From Christiangramia fulva (GTDB taxonomy: Bacteria; Bacteroidota; Bacteroidia; Flavobacteriales; Flavobacteriaceae): DNA of 64,000 nucleotides. The stretch is from assembly GCF_003024155.1 (NCBI RefSeq), contig NZ_CP028136.1, positions 1,426,001 through 1,490,000 of the forward strand, read 5' to 3'. Under the pieces are notes generated by a model. The model was not told where the DNA came from. It did not search any database and saw only the letters and a program-made list of their open reading frames with translations. Below are positions 52,872 to 61,978 of this stretch, one piece after another (the first letter of the stretch is position 1; each line of letters starts with the position of its first letter). The position numbers were made by a program, and so were the translations under genes.

Positions 52872-53774
52872 CTAAAAATAAATTTCCTGGGCCAGTCGGT
52901 AAGTATTGGCGTGTGCTTCTATGATAAGTTTGATATCTTTTGAATAGCCGCCTCCCATACTGCATTCCACCGGGATATTAAGGTCGCGACAGGTTTGGAG
53001 AACGAACCTGTCGCGTTCTTTACATCCGGAAATACTACAGGCAAGGCGACCGAGTTTATCGGTTTCAAGAATGTCAACACCGCTGAGGTAAAAGATAAAA
53101 TCGGGTTTAGTTTCTTCGATAAGCTGCGGAAGTATTTCCTTTAACTTTGAAAGATAGTTTTCATCACCAGTACCGTCTTCGAGCTCGATATCAAGATCAG
53201 ACCTTTCCTTTTTAAAGGGATAGTTTCCTTTCCCATGCATGGAAAAAGTGAAGACCGAAGGATCATTCTGAAAGATCTCGGCCGTCCCGTTTCCCTGGTG
53301 CACATCCAGGTCGACGATCAGGATCTTTTTTGCCAGTCCTGTATTCTGAAGATATCTCGACCCGATCGCCTGATCGTTTAAAAGACAAAAAGCCTCGGCT
53401 CGATTGGTATAAGCGTGATGAGTGCCGCCGGCGATGTTCATGGCAATTCCGTTTTTCAGAGCAAATTCACTGGCTTTAATGGTGCCATCGGCAATGATAA
53501 GCTCCCGCTCAACCAGTCCCTGCGATAAGGGAAAACCAGATTTTCTGATCTCCTTTTTATCAAGTTTGAGATCTTTTAGCCTTCTTACATATTCAGGATC
53601 GTGAACGGCAAGTATATATTTCTCTTCAGGAAAATCTGGTTGAAAAAAATTCTCTTGGGTACAGGTGCCTTCATGTAGCAACTGTTGGGGGAGAAGTTCA
53701 TATTTTTCCATCGGGAAACGATGACCTTCAGGAAGCGGATGCTTGTAAATGGGATGATAGGCAATCTTCAGCAT
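52872..53774 (-). CDS. histone deacetylase-family hydrolase
   Basis: A 300-residue arginase-deacetylase-fold zinc hydrolase. The start at 53774 (MLKIAYHPIYKHPLPEGHRFP) is preferred over an in-frame codon 30 bases upstream. The catalytic residues are visible: GGTHHAYTNRAE (about 122) with two histidines, VDLDVHQGNGTA (about 157) with Asp and His zinc ligands, and FYLSGVDIL (about 238) with the second aspartate. In bacteria relatives act on acetylpolyamines, acetoin or protein lysine; the substrate cannot be told. Shares its upstream region with the palindromic element at 53787. Confidence 0.92.
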   Translation of the reverse strand: MLKIAYHPIYKHPLPEGHRFPMEKYELLPQQLLHEGTCTQENFFQPDFPEEKYILAVHDPEYVRRLKDLKLDKKEIRKSGFPLSQGLVERELIIADGTIKASEFALKNGIAMNIAGGTHHAYTNRAEAFCLLNDQAIGSRYLQNTGLAKKILIVDLDVHQGNGTAEIFQNDPSVFTFSMHGKGNYPFKKERSDLDIELEDGTGDENYLSKLKEILPQLIEETKPDFIFYLSGVDILETDKLGRLACSISGCKERDRFVLQTCRDLNIPVECSMGGGYSKDIKLIIEAHANTYRLAQEIYF

Positions 53775-53786
53775 TAGAAGAGGTAG

Positions 53787-53817
53787 AACCTTACAGGTTT
53801 TCAAAACCTTTAAGGTT
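53787..53817. repeat. 31-bp palindromic element between metG and HDAC-like gene
   Basis: Arms AACCTTACAGGTTTT (53787-53801) and AAAACCTTTAAGGTT (53803-53817) are inverted copies with one mismatch around a single C. The neighbouring genes are read leftward; it may act in mRNA end formation after metG or be a dispersed repeat. Confidence 0.8.
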
Positions 53818-53822
53818 TGCTT

Positions 53823-55898
53823 TTAATTTATGGTTGTTCCGTTTTTGACACCATCCTCATCGGGATTCACAAAAACCAGTTTACCTTCGGCGTTTTCGGT
53901 CATCAGGATCATACCTTCACTTTCCACTCCGCGAAGTTTTCTTGGAGCGAGATTGACCAGAACGGTTACCTTTTTTCCTACTATATCTTCTGGTTTAAAA
54001 TGTTCGGCGATACCAGAAACCACTGTTCTTTTATCTAATCCCGTGTCCACTGTGAGTACCATTAGTTTTTTTGTTTTTGGCATTTTCGTGGCCTCTATAA
54101 TAGTTCCTACTCTAAGATCCATTTTGGTGAAATCATCAAAAGTTGCCGTATCTTTTTGAGGTTCTGCCTGCGCGTTTTCCATTTCGTTCGCGGTTTTGGT
54201 AGCTTGTAATTTATCAAGTTGTTTCTGAATCTGGTCTTCATCGATTTTGCTGAACAGCAATTCGCCTTTTCCTATCTGATGACCGGCAGGAATCAATGCT
54301 TCTTTACTCTCGATGAGATCCCATGCGGGAATATCAGAAACTTCAATTTCGGCCTGGTTCAGCATCTGTTTAAGTTTATCTGAAGTGAAAGGTAAAAAAG
54401 GTTCACTCAAAGTTCCCAGAGCTGAAGCGATCTGCAGGGCCACATACATAATCGTTTTCACCCGCTCTTCATCTGTTTTAATCAGCTTCCAGGGTTCTTC
54501 GTCGGCGAGGTATTTATTTCCAAGGCGTGCAAGGTTCATTAACTCTCCCTGTGCCTCCCGAAATCGGTATTTTTCTATGGAACTGGCGATCACTGCGGGA
54601 TAGGCTTTCAGCTCGGTAATGGTTTTTTCATCAACTTCAGAAAAGGCTCCGGGTTCCGGAACCAATCCGTTGTAATATTTGTTGGTTAGCACCACGACGC
54701 GATTGATAAAATTTCCGAAGATCGCTACCAGCTCATTATTATTTCTGGCCTGGAAATCTTTCCAGGTAAAATCGTTGTCTTTGGTCTCAGGAGCATTTGC
54801 CGTAAGCACATATCTTAATACATCCTGTTGTCCGGGAAAATCTTCCAGGTATTCATGCAGCCATACCGCCCAGTTTTTAGAGGTGGAAAGTTTTTTGCCT
54901 TCCAGATTTAAAAATTCATTCGCAGGGACATTTTCGGGAAGAATAAAATCGCCATGCGCCTTCAGCATCACTGGGAAAATAATGCAGTGAAAGACGATAT
55001 TGTCTTTTCCTATAAAATGGATCAACCGCGTGTCTTTATCTTTCCAGTAGGGTTCCCAATCTTTATTTTCCCTTTCAGCCCATTCTTTGGTAGATGAAAT
55101 ATAGCCTATGGGCGCATCAAACCAGACGTAGAGTACCTTCCCTTCCGCGCCTTCAACAGGAACGGGTATTCCCCAGTCCAGATCGCGGGTCACTGCACGT
55201 GCGCGAAGACCGTCGTCTATCCAGCTTTTTACCTGTCCGTAAACATTACTTTTCCAGTCGTTTTTATGGCCTTCCAGGATCCATTCTTTCAGCCAGTTTT
55301 CATATTGATCTAAAGGTAAAAACCAGTGGCGGGTTTCTTTAAGAGTAGGAGTAGCGCCGGTAATTGCCGATTTCGGATTGATAAGATCGGTTGCGTTCAA
55401 TGAAGATCCACATTTTTCACACTGGTCGCCATAGGCCTCTTCATTTCCGCATTTAGGGCAGGTTCCTATTACAAAACGGTCTGCAAGAAACTGTCCTGCT
55501 TCCTCATCGTATAATTGCTTGGTAGTTTCTTCGATGAATTTTCCGTCATCATACATTTTTTTAAAAAATGCAGAAGCGGTATCGTGGTGTGTTTTTCCCG
55601 AGGTACGTGAATAATTATCAAATTGTATCCCGAATTCGGCAAAAGATTTTTTTATGATCGCATGGTATTTATCCACCACATCCTGCGGGGTAACACCTTC
55701 CTTTTTTGCTTTGATGGTAATAGGCACTCCGTGCTCGTCACTTCCGCAAACAAAAGCAACATCATGGCCCTGCATTCTTAAAAAACGCGAGTAAATATCG
55801 GCAGGTACATAAACACCGGCTAAATGACCAATATGAATAGGCCCGTTGGTGTAGGGCAAAGCAGCTGTTATCGTATATCTCTGAGGATTTTTATCCAT
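53823..55898 (-). CDS. metG: methionyl-tRNA synthetase
   Basis: A 691-residue class I synthetase charging methionine tRNA. The start at 55898 (MDKNPQRYT) is preferred over an in-frame codon 45 bases upstream. Motifs: HIGH site in PIHIGHL (about 22), zinc site with CPKC and CEKC (about 145-160), KMSKS variant KLSTSKNW (about 340), and a C-terminal EMAP-II/Trbp-type tRNA-binding domain (about 588-691; [19 protein letters not shown], then [15 protein letters not shown]). The domain set and length are normal for Bacteroidota MetRS. Confidence 0.97.
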   Translation of the reverse strand: MDKNPQRYTITAALPYTNGPIHIGHLAGVYVPADIYSRFLRMQGHDVAFVCGSDEHGVPITIKAKKEGVTPQDVVDKYHAIIKKSFAEFGIQFDNYSRTSGKTHHDTASAFFKKMYDDGKFIEETTKQLYDEEAGQFLADRFVIGTCPKCGNEEAYGDQCEKCGSSLNATDLINPKSAITGATPTLKETRHWFLPLDQYENWLKEWILEGHKNDWKSNVYGQVKSWIDDGLRARAVTRDLDWGIPVPVEGAEGKVLYVWFDAPIGYISSTKEWAERENKDWEPYWKDKDTRLIHFIGKDNIVFHCIIFPVMLKAHGDFILPENVPANEFLNLEGKKLSTSKNWAVWLHEYLEDFPGQQDVLRYVLTANAPETKDNDFTWKDFQARNNNELVAIFGNFINRVVVLTNKYYNGLVPEPGAFSEVDEKTITELKAYPAVIASSIEKYRFREAQGELMNLARLGNKYLADEEPWKLIKTDEERVKTIMYVALQIASALGTLSEPFLPFTSDKLKQMLNQAEIEVSDIPAWDLIESKEALIPAGHQIGKGELLFSKIDEDQIQKQLDKLQATKTANEMENAQAEPQKDTATFDDFTKMDLRVGTIIEATKMPKTKKLMVLTVDTGLDKRTVVSGIAEHFKPEDIVGKKVTVLVNLAPRKLRGVESEGMILMTENAEGKLVFVNPDEDGVKNGTTIN

Positions 55899-56022
55899 TC
55901 TTCTATCTCTGTTTTTAAGCGGCGTAAAGTTAAGGAAAGCCATTCGAATACGCGTTAAATTCTTGCAAAAGGGAGTTTATGCCAAAAATTACTTCCTACT
56001 TTTATCTGAAATCCATTCAAGT

Positions 56023-56604
56023 ATGAAAAAGGTAATCGCTCTTTTGGCAATTGTGGCGCTGGCTGCCTGTAATTCTTCAAAAAAAGCAAGTTTTGAAGAG
56101 GCTAAAAAATTTAGTGTGGAGAATCTTGGCGAAATGAACAATTCCCAGATCAAAGAGTTTTACCCTGACGCGAATATTGAAGAGGGCACCGATATGATGG
56201 AAGAGGGAACACTCGAACTTGCCTATACGGTTCTGTATCCTGATACCCCTGATGAACTTTTGATAACCTGGCAGAGTCCCGAAAAAACAAATATTAAAAG
56301 AATCCATTTTTCAGAAGATGGAAGGTGGACGACCGACAGTGGAGTTAAAATTGGAACCACTTACGAACGGTTAAACAAAATGAATGGAAAGACTATTTCT
56401 TTTTATGGCTTTGGATGGGATTATAGCGGAGCTGTGGATTGGAACGGTGGAAAACTGGAAAAAAGCGGACTTCATGTTTTCCTGGCTCCCAATGCCGGGA
56501 ATGTTCAGGATTATTATGGCGACCATATTATTAAAGCCACGCCTGAAGAAATAAAAAATCTTGACCTCAAAGTGGCTTCCATTATGCTGGACTATTCAAA
56601 CTGA
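56023..56604 (+). CDS. lipoprotein of unknown function
   Basis: A 193-residue lipoprotein. The start at 56023 is preferred over an in-frame codon 60 bases upstream since it gives a signal with lipobox cysteine at residue 16 (LAAC, then NSSKKAS). The mature part is one domain with helix NLGEMNNSQIKEFYPDAN and beta stretches such as ELLITWQSPEKTNIKRIHF and ISFYGFGWDYSGAVDWNGG. I recognise no family. It lies two bases before the YraN-type gene. Confidence 0.75.
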   Translation: MKKVIALLAIVALAACNSSKKASFEEAKKFSVENLGEMNNSQIKEFYPDANIEEGTDMMEEGTLELAYTVLYPDTPDELLITWQSPEKTNIKRIHFSEDGRWTTDSGVKIGTTYERLNKMNGKTISFYGFGWDYSGAVDWNGGKLEKSGLHVFLAPNAGNVQDYYGDHIIKATPEEIKNLDLKVASIMLDYSN

Positions 56605-56606
56605 TC

Positions 56607-56966
56607 ATGGCTGAACACAACAAACTTGGTAAGAAAGGAGAAGATCTGGCAGTTGAATATCTGCGGCTGAAAGAATATGAAATACTCGAACGAAATTATC
56701 GCTATCAAAGGGCAGAGGTAGATATCATCGCCAAAAGGGATCATACTTTAATAGCGGCTGAAGTAAAAACCAGGAGTACTCCCGAATTTGGAGATCCTCA
56801 GGAATTTGTGAAACCAAAGCAAATTCAGCAGCTGGTTAAAGCTGTAAATCATTACGTGGAAGAAAATGAACTCGATGTTGACGTGAGATTTGACATCCTT
56901 GCCATTGTGAAGAATAAGGCCGGCACTCGTATTGAGCATATCCAGGATGCTTTTTTATATTTCTGA
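56607..56966 (+). CDS. YraN-family (UPF0102) nuclease-fold protein
   Basis: A 119-residue UPF0102 protein with a restriction-endonuclease-like core. The N-terminal LGKKGEDLAVEYL (about 6-18), then NYRYQRAEVDIIAKR (D about 39) and the AAEVKTRSTPEFGDP (E and K about 52-54) supply the D-ExK metal site. The family is broadly conserved and possibly a Holliday-junction or repair nuclease, but its role is not settled. It lies two bases after the lipoprotein gene. Confidence 0.92.
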   Translation: MAEHNKLGKKGEDLAVEYLRLKEYEILERNYRYQRAEVDIIAKRDHTLIAAEVKTRSTPEFGDPQEFVKPKQIQQLVKAVNHYVEENELDVDVRFDILAIVKNKAGTRIEHIQDAFLYF

Positions 56967-57024
56967 GGAACGGTTAAAGCATTAATTTAACGGCTTAAAT
57001 TCACAATAGAAGAATTTTCTTTAC

Positions 57025-57648
57025 ATGAGGCTCAGGATCGAAAATATCTCATTTTCTTATGGCAAAGATATGCCCGTTATCAGCCATTTTTCAATGGAAG
57101 GGAAAATGGGGGATCGCATTGCAATTAGAGGGGAATCAGGATCGGGAAAAACGACCATTATCAGGCTTTTACTGGGTTTTGAAAGACCAACAAAGGGTGA
57201 AATTTTTATAAATGATAAAAAAAGAACCTTCGTTCAGCTTAAATTTCTAAGGCAAAATAGTTGTTGGCTTCCTCAGGATCTTGATCTTGGCCAGGGAAAA
57301 CTGAAAGAAGTTTTCTGTTATCCTTTTCAGTTTAAAAATAATCCTCCCTGTCCTGAAGAGCAGAAAATATTCTCAATCTTCGAAAGGCTGGGACTTCCGA
57401 AGAAAATATGGAGCGAGAACTTCGAAAATTTATCGACCGGACAGCGGCAGAGGGTAGGAATTGCCCTTTGCTATTTACTCGATAAACCACTCATTTTTCT
57501 TGATGAACCCACTTCGGCCCTTGATGAGCAATCGAAGAAAAAGGTTTCAGAACTTCTTTTTGAGGATCAAGAAAAGATGATTATTTCTACCTCGCATGAT
57601 CAATGGTGGATCGATCGCTGTTCAAAAATAATAGATCTGGATACTTAA
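57025..57648 (+). CDS. fetA: ABC transporter ATPase (FetA-like)
   Basis: A 207-residue ABC ATPase. Walker A is GESGSGKTTI (about 38-47), Q-loop CWLPQDLDLG, signature LSTGQRQRVG (about 136), Walker B LIFLDEPTSALD (about 156) and switch histidine in STSHDQWW (about 190). Directly followed by a FetB/UPF0014 permease gene (gap three bases), so it is likely a FetAB-type metal (iron) exporter; the metal is inferred from the family and not shown. Confidence 0.87.
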   Translation: MRLRIENISFSYGKDMPVISHFSMEGKMGDRIAIRGESGSGKTTIIRLLLGFERPTKGEIFINDKKRTFVQLKFLRQNSCWLPQDLDLGQGKLKEVFCYPFQFKNNPPCPEEQKIFSIFERLGLPKKIWSENFENLSTGQRQRVGIALCYLLDKPLIFLDEPTSALDEQSKKKVSELLFEDQEKMIISTSHDQWWIDRCSKIIDLDT

Positions 57649-57651
57649 ATT

Positions 57652-58446
57652 ATGGAGATCATAGATATTTCATGGTGGCGATTAGGCCTTGCATTTACGG
57701 TGCTTATTGTGCCGGGAGCTATCCTGTGGAAATACAAAACCGGGCTTCCTGGTAAAATGGGCGTGGCGACCCTGCGCATGACCCTACAACTTTTATTTGT
57801 AGGTTATTATCTTGAATACCTCTTTAAATTTGACAATGTTTGGATAAATTTGGGTTGGATCGTGGTGATGATAATAGTATCCGATTTTGCTACTATTGAT
57901 CGCAGTGAACTGCGCATCACTCCAAAACTGTTAGTGTCTATTTTTGGGGCGACTTTTTTAGGGATTGCCCTTATAGATTTATTTTTCCTGAGGCTGATCA
58001 TCCGGCTACCGGAAATTTTATCGGCTCAATATGCCATTCCCATTACAGGGATGGTACTGGGCAATTGTCTAAGAAGCAATGTGATTGGGATCAATACTTT
58101 TTATTATTCCCTGATAGACCACCGAGAACGCTATCGGTTTTATTTAGCAAACGGTGCCAGTAGGAAAGAAGCTTTATTTCCTTTTTTTAAAGATGCACTT
58201 AAAAAATCTGCTAATCCTACACTTGCAAGTATGGCCACCATCGGGCTGGTCTCTTTACCGGGCATGATGACCGGGCAGATCTTAAGCGGTAGTTCTCCCC
58301 TGATTGCAATTAAATACCAGATAATGATCATGCTGGCAATCTTTTCAGGGACGATCCTTTCAGTATATTTAGGGATAAAATTTTCAAATTATCTGGTATT
58401 TGAGCCAGGTGATAAGCTGGATGAATCAATATTAAAAGAAAAATAA
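57652..58446 (+). CDS. fetB: FetB/UPF0014-family ABC permease
   Basis: A 264-residue membrane protein with about six to seven helices. The pattern GVATLRMTLQLLFVGYYLEYLF (about 37-58), then TGMVLGNCLRSNVIGINTFY (about 132-151) and LVSLPGMMTGQILSGSSPLIAIKYQ (about 204-228) are family features. In Escherichia coli FetAB helps export iron under oxidative stress. Pairs with the ATPase immediately upstream. Confidence 0.9.
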   Translation: MEIIDISWWRLGLAFTVLIVPGAILWKYKTGLPGKMGVATLRMTLQLLFVGYYLEYLFKFDNVWINLGWIVVMIIVSDFATIDRSELRITPKLLVSIFGATFLGIALIDLFFLRLIIRLPEILSAQYAIPITGMVLGNCLRSNVIGINTFYYSLIDHRERYRFYLANGASRKEALFPFFKDALKKSANPTLASMATIGLVSLPGMMTGQILSGSSPLIAIKYQIMIMLAIFSGTILSVYLGIKFSNYLVFEPGDKLDESILKEK

Positions 58447-58743
58447 CCACAGGAAATTCAAGGGAAGAAATCTGGAATTATTGAATTTTATTTTCCGGTT
58501 GGCAGGTAATTCATCGAAAAAATGAAACCGTATAACCGTTATTATTTTGGTAGTGAATAAATAGGGAATGCTTTTCCCCAATATTGATAATCCTCAATAA
58601 CAAATTTCTTATTGCTTAAAAAAGCTACCTACATTTTCTTACATTATTTTTATGCGCTGACTTACTTTTCCTTCCTTTTAATCGTTTTTTTCGTATCGAT
58701 GTCGAATACTGATTTACAGTGTTTTACAGATCATTTTTTTAAA
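58447..58743. other. non-coding region before a lipoprotein gene
   Basis: A 330-base gap between fetB and the lipoprotein gene begins here. No gene is seen in it. It is AT-rich, with short direct repeats such as AACCGT twice near 58527-58541 and a candidate -7 box at its right end (58744-58751). Confidence 0.6.
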
Positions 58744-58751
58744 TAGATTTG
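58744..58751 (+). promoter_or_regulatory. putative -7 box of lipoprotein gene
   Basis: TAGATTTG fits TAnnTTTG and lies 26 bases before the start of the lipoprotein gene. The -33 region is only a weak TTTA at 58723-58726, 17 bases away. Confidence 0.45.
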
Positions 58752-58777
58752 TTTTTCAATTCTAAAAAATTAAAAAG

Positions 58778-59689
58778 ATGAAAAAAATTTATTTACTCCC
58801 ATTGATCTTATTTATGGGAGCATGCTCAACCGATGAGCAGGGCGGCGAAGGGGAATTAAAAACTCTTGATTATACTGTAGAAATACAGGGGTGTGAGAAT
58901 TTTACATCAAATTTTGGAACAAGCGGAACATTGGAAGTCACTAACGACGATACCAATATTTATGTTACTGTACTGGCTAATTCGCCAAAGACTATTAGCC
59001 AGATTAGGTTAGGTGTATTTACAGACGGCGGCCTGGCTGGATTAACAGGAACCGCAATAAATAATATGGCAAAATATGATTATGATCCTTCGGTAGCCTT
59101 AAAGACATATACTTATCCTATTTACCATACTGATGGTAATGGTAATTTTATTGAGAATTATCCAGATGGGAAAATAAATATTTTAGCCCGTGCTACTATA
59201 GATGGTAGTGCTATTTGGGTAACCGGAACTCAATTTGGAACCGGTGGAGGACAAGGTTACTACTACGTTTATAACATTCAGGAATGTCAACTTGAAGATA
59301 CTTCTACCTGTGAGTCAGCTTACGCCTATTATGCCAATTATAGTATTCCCTTAAACGATGTTTATACCACGCCAAAAAACTGGGGCTGGTATGAAGAACT
59401 TGACTTTGGATCAGCTACTTCATATACGATGGATGTCTACGTAGGTGCAGGTCAAAATGATATTACTAAAGGTACTAAGGTAGGAACCGTAACCCTGACT
59501 TTGAGCGATTCTAAAATAGTAGAAGCTTCCTTCAATCTAATTTCCGGATATAGTATGGGTAGTTATGAAATTTTTTCAGCTGATCAGCTTCCCATCACAA
59601 GACCTGGCCCTGGACAGTATACTAATAGCGGGGATGTTGATGCAGATGGAAAAATTAGCGTAATTCTGCACGCAACCATTTGCTGGTAA
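58778..59689 (+). CDS. lipoprotein of unknown function
   Basis: A 303-residue lipoprotein with cysteine at residue 16 (FMGAC, then STDEQ). The acidic residues after the cysteine favour surface export. The mature region is beta-rich with many Gly, Asp and Tyr (GTLEVTNDDTNIYVTVLANSP, then AGQNDITKGTKVGTVTLTLSD). Three cysteines, CENF near 39, CQLEDTSTC near 172 and a terminal C, might form disulfides. I recognise no family. It has a candidate promoter and a strong terminator, so it is a single-gene unit. Confidence 0.78.
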   Translation: MKKIYLLPLILFMGACSTDEQGGEGELKTLDYTVEIQGCENFTSNFGTSGTLEVTNDDTNIYVTVLANSPKTISQIRLGVFTDGGLAGLTGTAINNMAKYDYDPSVALKTYTYPIYHTDGNGNFIENYPDGKINILARATIDGSAIWVTGTQFGTGGGQGYYYVYNIQECQLEDTSTCESAYAYYANYSIPLNDVYTTPKNWGWYEELDFGSATSYTMDVYVGAGQNDITKGTKVGTVTLTLSDSKIVEASFNLISGYSMGSYEIFSADQLPITRPGPGQYTNSGDVDADGKISVILHATICW

Positions 59690-59710
59690 AAAGATTTGAG
59701 TATTAATTAA

Positions 59711-59739
59711 AAAGAGGCTTTTTTTAGCCTCTTTTTTTA
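59711..59739 (+). terminator. terminator after lipoprotein gene
   Basis: A perfect 9-bp stem (AAAGAGGCT at 59711-59719 with AGCCTCTTT at 59726-59734) closes a TTTTTT loop and is followed by T to 59738. Confidence 0.9.
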
Positions 59740-59798
59740 TTGTAAAACAAATAAAATTGAAAATAAATTCCTGCTAAGTTCTTTAACTTTTGGTCATC

Positions 59799-59825
59799 AA
59801 AAAAAGCCGGTTTTTAGCCGGCCTT
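59799..59825 (-). terminator. terminator after M13 peptidase gene
   Basis: Read leftward, GCCGG (59818-59822 complement) pairs with CCGGC (59806-59810 complement) and is followed by seven T. It lies 24 bases past the peptidase stop. Confidence 0.8.
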
Positions 59826-59848
59826 TATTCTTTAAAAATTCTGTTTCC

Positions 59849-61915
59849 TTACCAGATTCTTACTCTTTTTTCTGGTTTTACATACATTGAATCTCCTTCT
59901 TCTATTAAGAATGCATCATACCATGCATCCACATTCTGAAGTGGCACATAAGCCCTGTACTGCCCCGGAGAGTGAGGATCAGTCTTAATTTTATTCTTAA
60001 GAGCTTCGTCTCTCATTTTGGTTCTCCAAACTGTAGCCCAGGAAAGGAAGAACCGCTGTTCGGGAGTAAATCCGTCGATCTTACCTGGATTTCCATGCTC
60101 CTTCAAATGAAGCTGCAGGCCATCATAAGCGGCATTCACACCTCCAAGATCACCAATGTTTTCACCAAGAGTGAATTTACCGTTGATATAAACGCTGTCA
60201 AGCACCTCGATAGCGCTGTATTGGTCGGCTAATTCGCTGCCTAATTTCTCGAATTGCTTCAGGTCTTCCTCGGTCCACCAGTTGTTCAGGTTTCCTTCGG
60301 CATCAAAACGAGCTCCGCTATCATCAAATCCATGAGAGATCTCATGACCGATCACGGCTCCAATTCCGCCATAGTTTACAGCGGCATCAGCCTTATAATC
60401 GTAGAAGGGAGGCTGAAGAATAGCTGCGGGAAAAACGATCTCGTTGAAACTTGGATTATAGTAGGCGTTTACCGTTTGAGGATTCATTCCCCATTCGGTT
60501 TTATCTACAGGCTCTCCAAGGTCTGAAAGATTATCGGCAACCCTCCATTTTTGCGCATTCAGAGCATTTTGAAAATAGGAGCCTCCTTCTTGAGGGTTTT
60601 TAAATACAAGCTCACTGTAATCTTCCCATTTGTCAGGATAACCTACCTTAACAGTAATACTGTGGAGTTTATTCAATGCCTTTTTCTTGGTATCTTCACT
60701 CATCCAGCTGAGGTTCTGGATTCTTGTGTCATAAGCCTTTATAATATTGTCAATCATTTCCTTAGCCTTTTCTTTAGCTTCGGCGGGGAAATACTCATCA
60801 ACATATAATTTTCCAAGAGCTTCACCAATCATACCGTTTACCGATGCAAGCGCTCTTTCATCAAGAGGTCTTTGTTCCTGGGCACCGCGAAGTGTTTTAT
60901 CATAAAATTCCCAGTTCTTTCTTTCCAGTTCTGTGGTAAGCGTTGGAGCGGCATCATTGAAAAGATTCCATTTTAAATAAGTTTTCCAATCTTCAACCGA
61001 TTTTTGAGCGATGATATCCTGAAGCGCTTTCATGTATTGCGGCTGAGACACGATAATAGAGTCAAGATCTTTCGCGCCTATACCATCGAAATAAGCATTC
61101 CACTTAAAGGCGGGAACCATATTTTGAAGTTTACTCACCGGCATCGGATTATACGTCTTTCTGGCATCACGACGTTCTACTTTGTCTAGGCGAGGTTTTG
61201 CCAGGCCGGTTTCAAAAGCTAGAATGTTTTCGGCGGCTTTCGCAGCTTCTTCTTCAGAATAATCTAAATACTGAAGCATATCTGTAATATAAGCCTTGTA
61301 TTTCTCTCTTTTATCTTTTGAATCAGCGTCGTCTTTCACGTAATAATCCCTGTCTGGCAACCCAAGTCCTGAAGGATAGAGGTAAGCGACGTTCATATTG
61401 CTATTTTTCTTATCAGCACTTACGCCAAAAGTGAAAAATCCGGCACTGCCATATTCGCTCATGTCTATAAGGAATTGCTGAAGATCTTCTTTATTCTTAA
61501 TTTCATCGATCTTCGCGAGGTAAGATTTCACAGGCTCAATACCCTGTTTGTTTCGGCTTACCGTGTCCATTATGGTTTTATAAAGTTTGACGGCCTTGGC
61601 CTCGTCGCTTCCTTCCGCGATACTATCGCTGGAGGCGGCTTCCTTCAAAAGAGAAAGGCTTTCTTCGTCGGTACGCTGGCGAAGCTCATCGAAACTTCCC
61701 CAACGGGTACGGTCACTGGGAATTTCGGTTGAATCGAGCCAGGCTCCGTTTACATAACGGAAAAAATTATCCTTCGGACTCACGGTAGTGTCCATATAGG
61801 CTGTATTTATTCCATGAACTTCTTCTTTTTCTGCTTTCTTTTCGTCATTGTCACAGGCTGTAAAAAGACCGGTGGCAAAAACTGATAAAAGAAGCAAACT
61901 GCTTATTTTTTTCAT
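59849..61915 (-). CDS. M13-family (neprilysin-like) zinc endopeptidase, lipoprotein
   Basis: A 688-residue lipoprotein peptidase, cysteine at residue 21 (FTAC, then DNDEKK). The zinc motif HExxH is in GHEISHGFDD (about 525), the third ligand glutamate in LGENIGDLGG (about 585), and the substrate-binding NAYYN is at about 480 followed by FPAAILQPPFYD. The C-terminus ends VKPEKRVRIW, with the conserved tryptophan. The family cuts peptides shorter than about 40 residues. Acidic residues after the cysteine suggest surface location. It has a strong terminator; it lies 63 bases after the S9 gene. Confidence 0.95.
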   Translation of the reverse strand: MKKISSLLLLSVFATGLFTACDNDEKKAEKEEVHGINTAYMDTTVSPKDNFFRYVNGAWLDSTEIPSDRTRWGSFDELRQRTDEESLSLLKEAASSDSIAEGSDEAKAVKLYKTIMDTVSRNKQGIEPVKSYLAKIDEIKNKEDLQQFLIDMSEYGSAGFFTFGVSADKKNSNMNVAYLYPSGLGLPDRDYYVKDDADSKDKREKYKAYITDMLQYLDYSEEEAAKAAENILAFETGLAKPRLDKVERRDARKTYNPMPVSKLQNMVPAFKWNAYFDGIGAKDLDSIIVSQPQYMKALQDIIAQKSVEDWKTYLKWNLFNDAAPTLTTELERKNWEFYDKTLRGAQEQRPLDERALASVNGMIGEALGKLYVDEYFPAEAKEKAKEMIDNIIKAYDTRIQNLSWMSEDTKKKALNKLHSITVKVGYPDKWEDYSELVFKNPQEGGSYFQNALNAQKWRVADNLSDLGEPVDKTEWGMNPQTVNAYYNPSFNEIVFPAAILQPPFYDYKADAAVNYGGIGAVIGHEISHGFDDSGARFDAEGNLNNWWTEEDLKQFEKLGSELADQYSAIEVLDSVYINGKFTLGENIGDLGGVNAAYDGLQLHLKEHGNPGKIDGFTPEQRFFLSWATVWRTKMRDEALKNKIKTDPHSPGQYRAYVPLQNVDAWYDAFLIEEGDSMYVKPEKRVRIW

Positions 61916-61978
61916 ATAAATTAAAGTGTTTTGAAAATTTGATTCGCTAAAATATTAAAAGAACGGAAATATAAAAGA

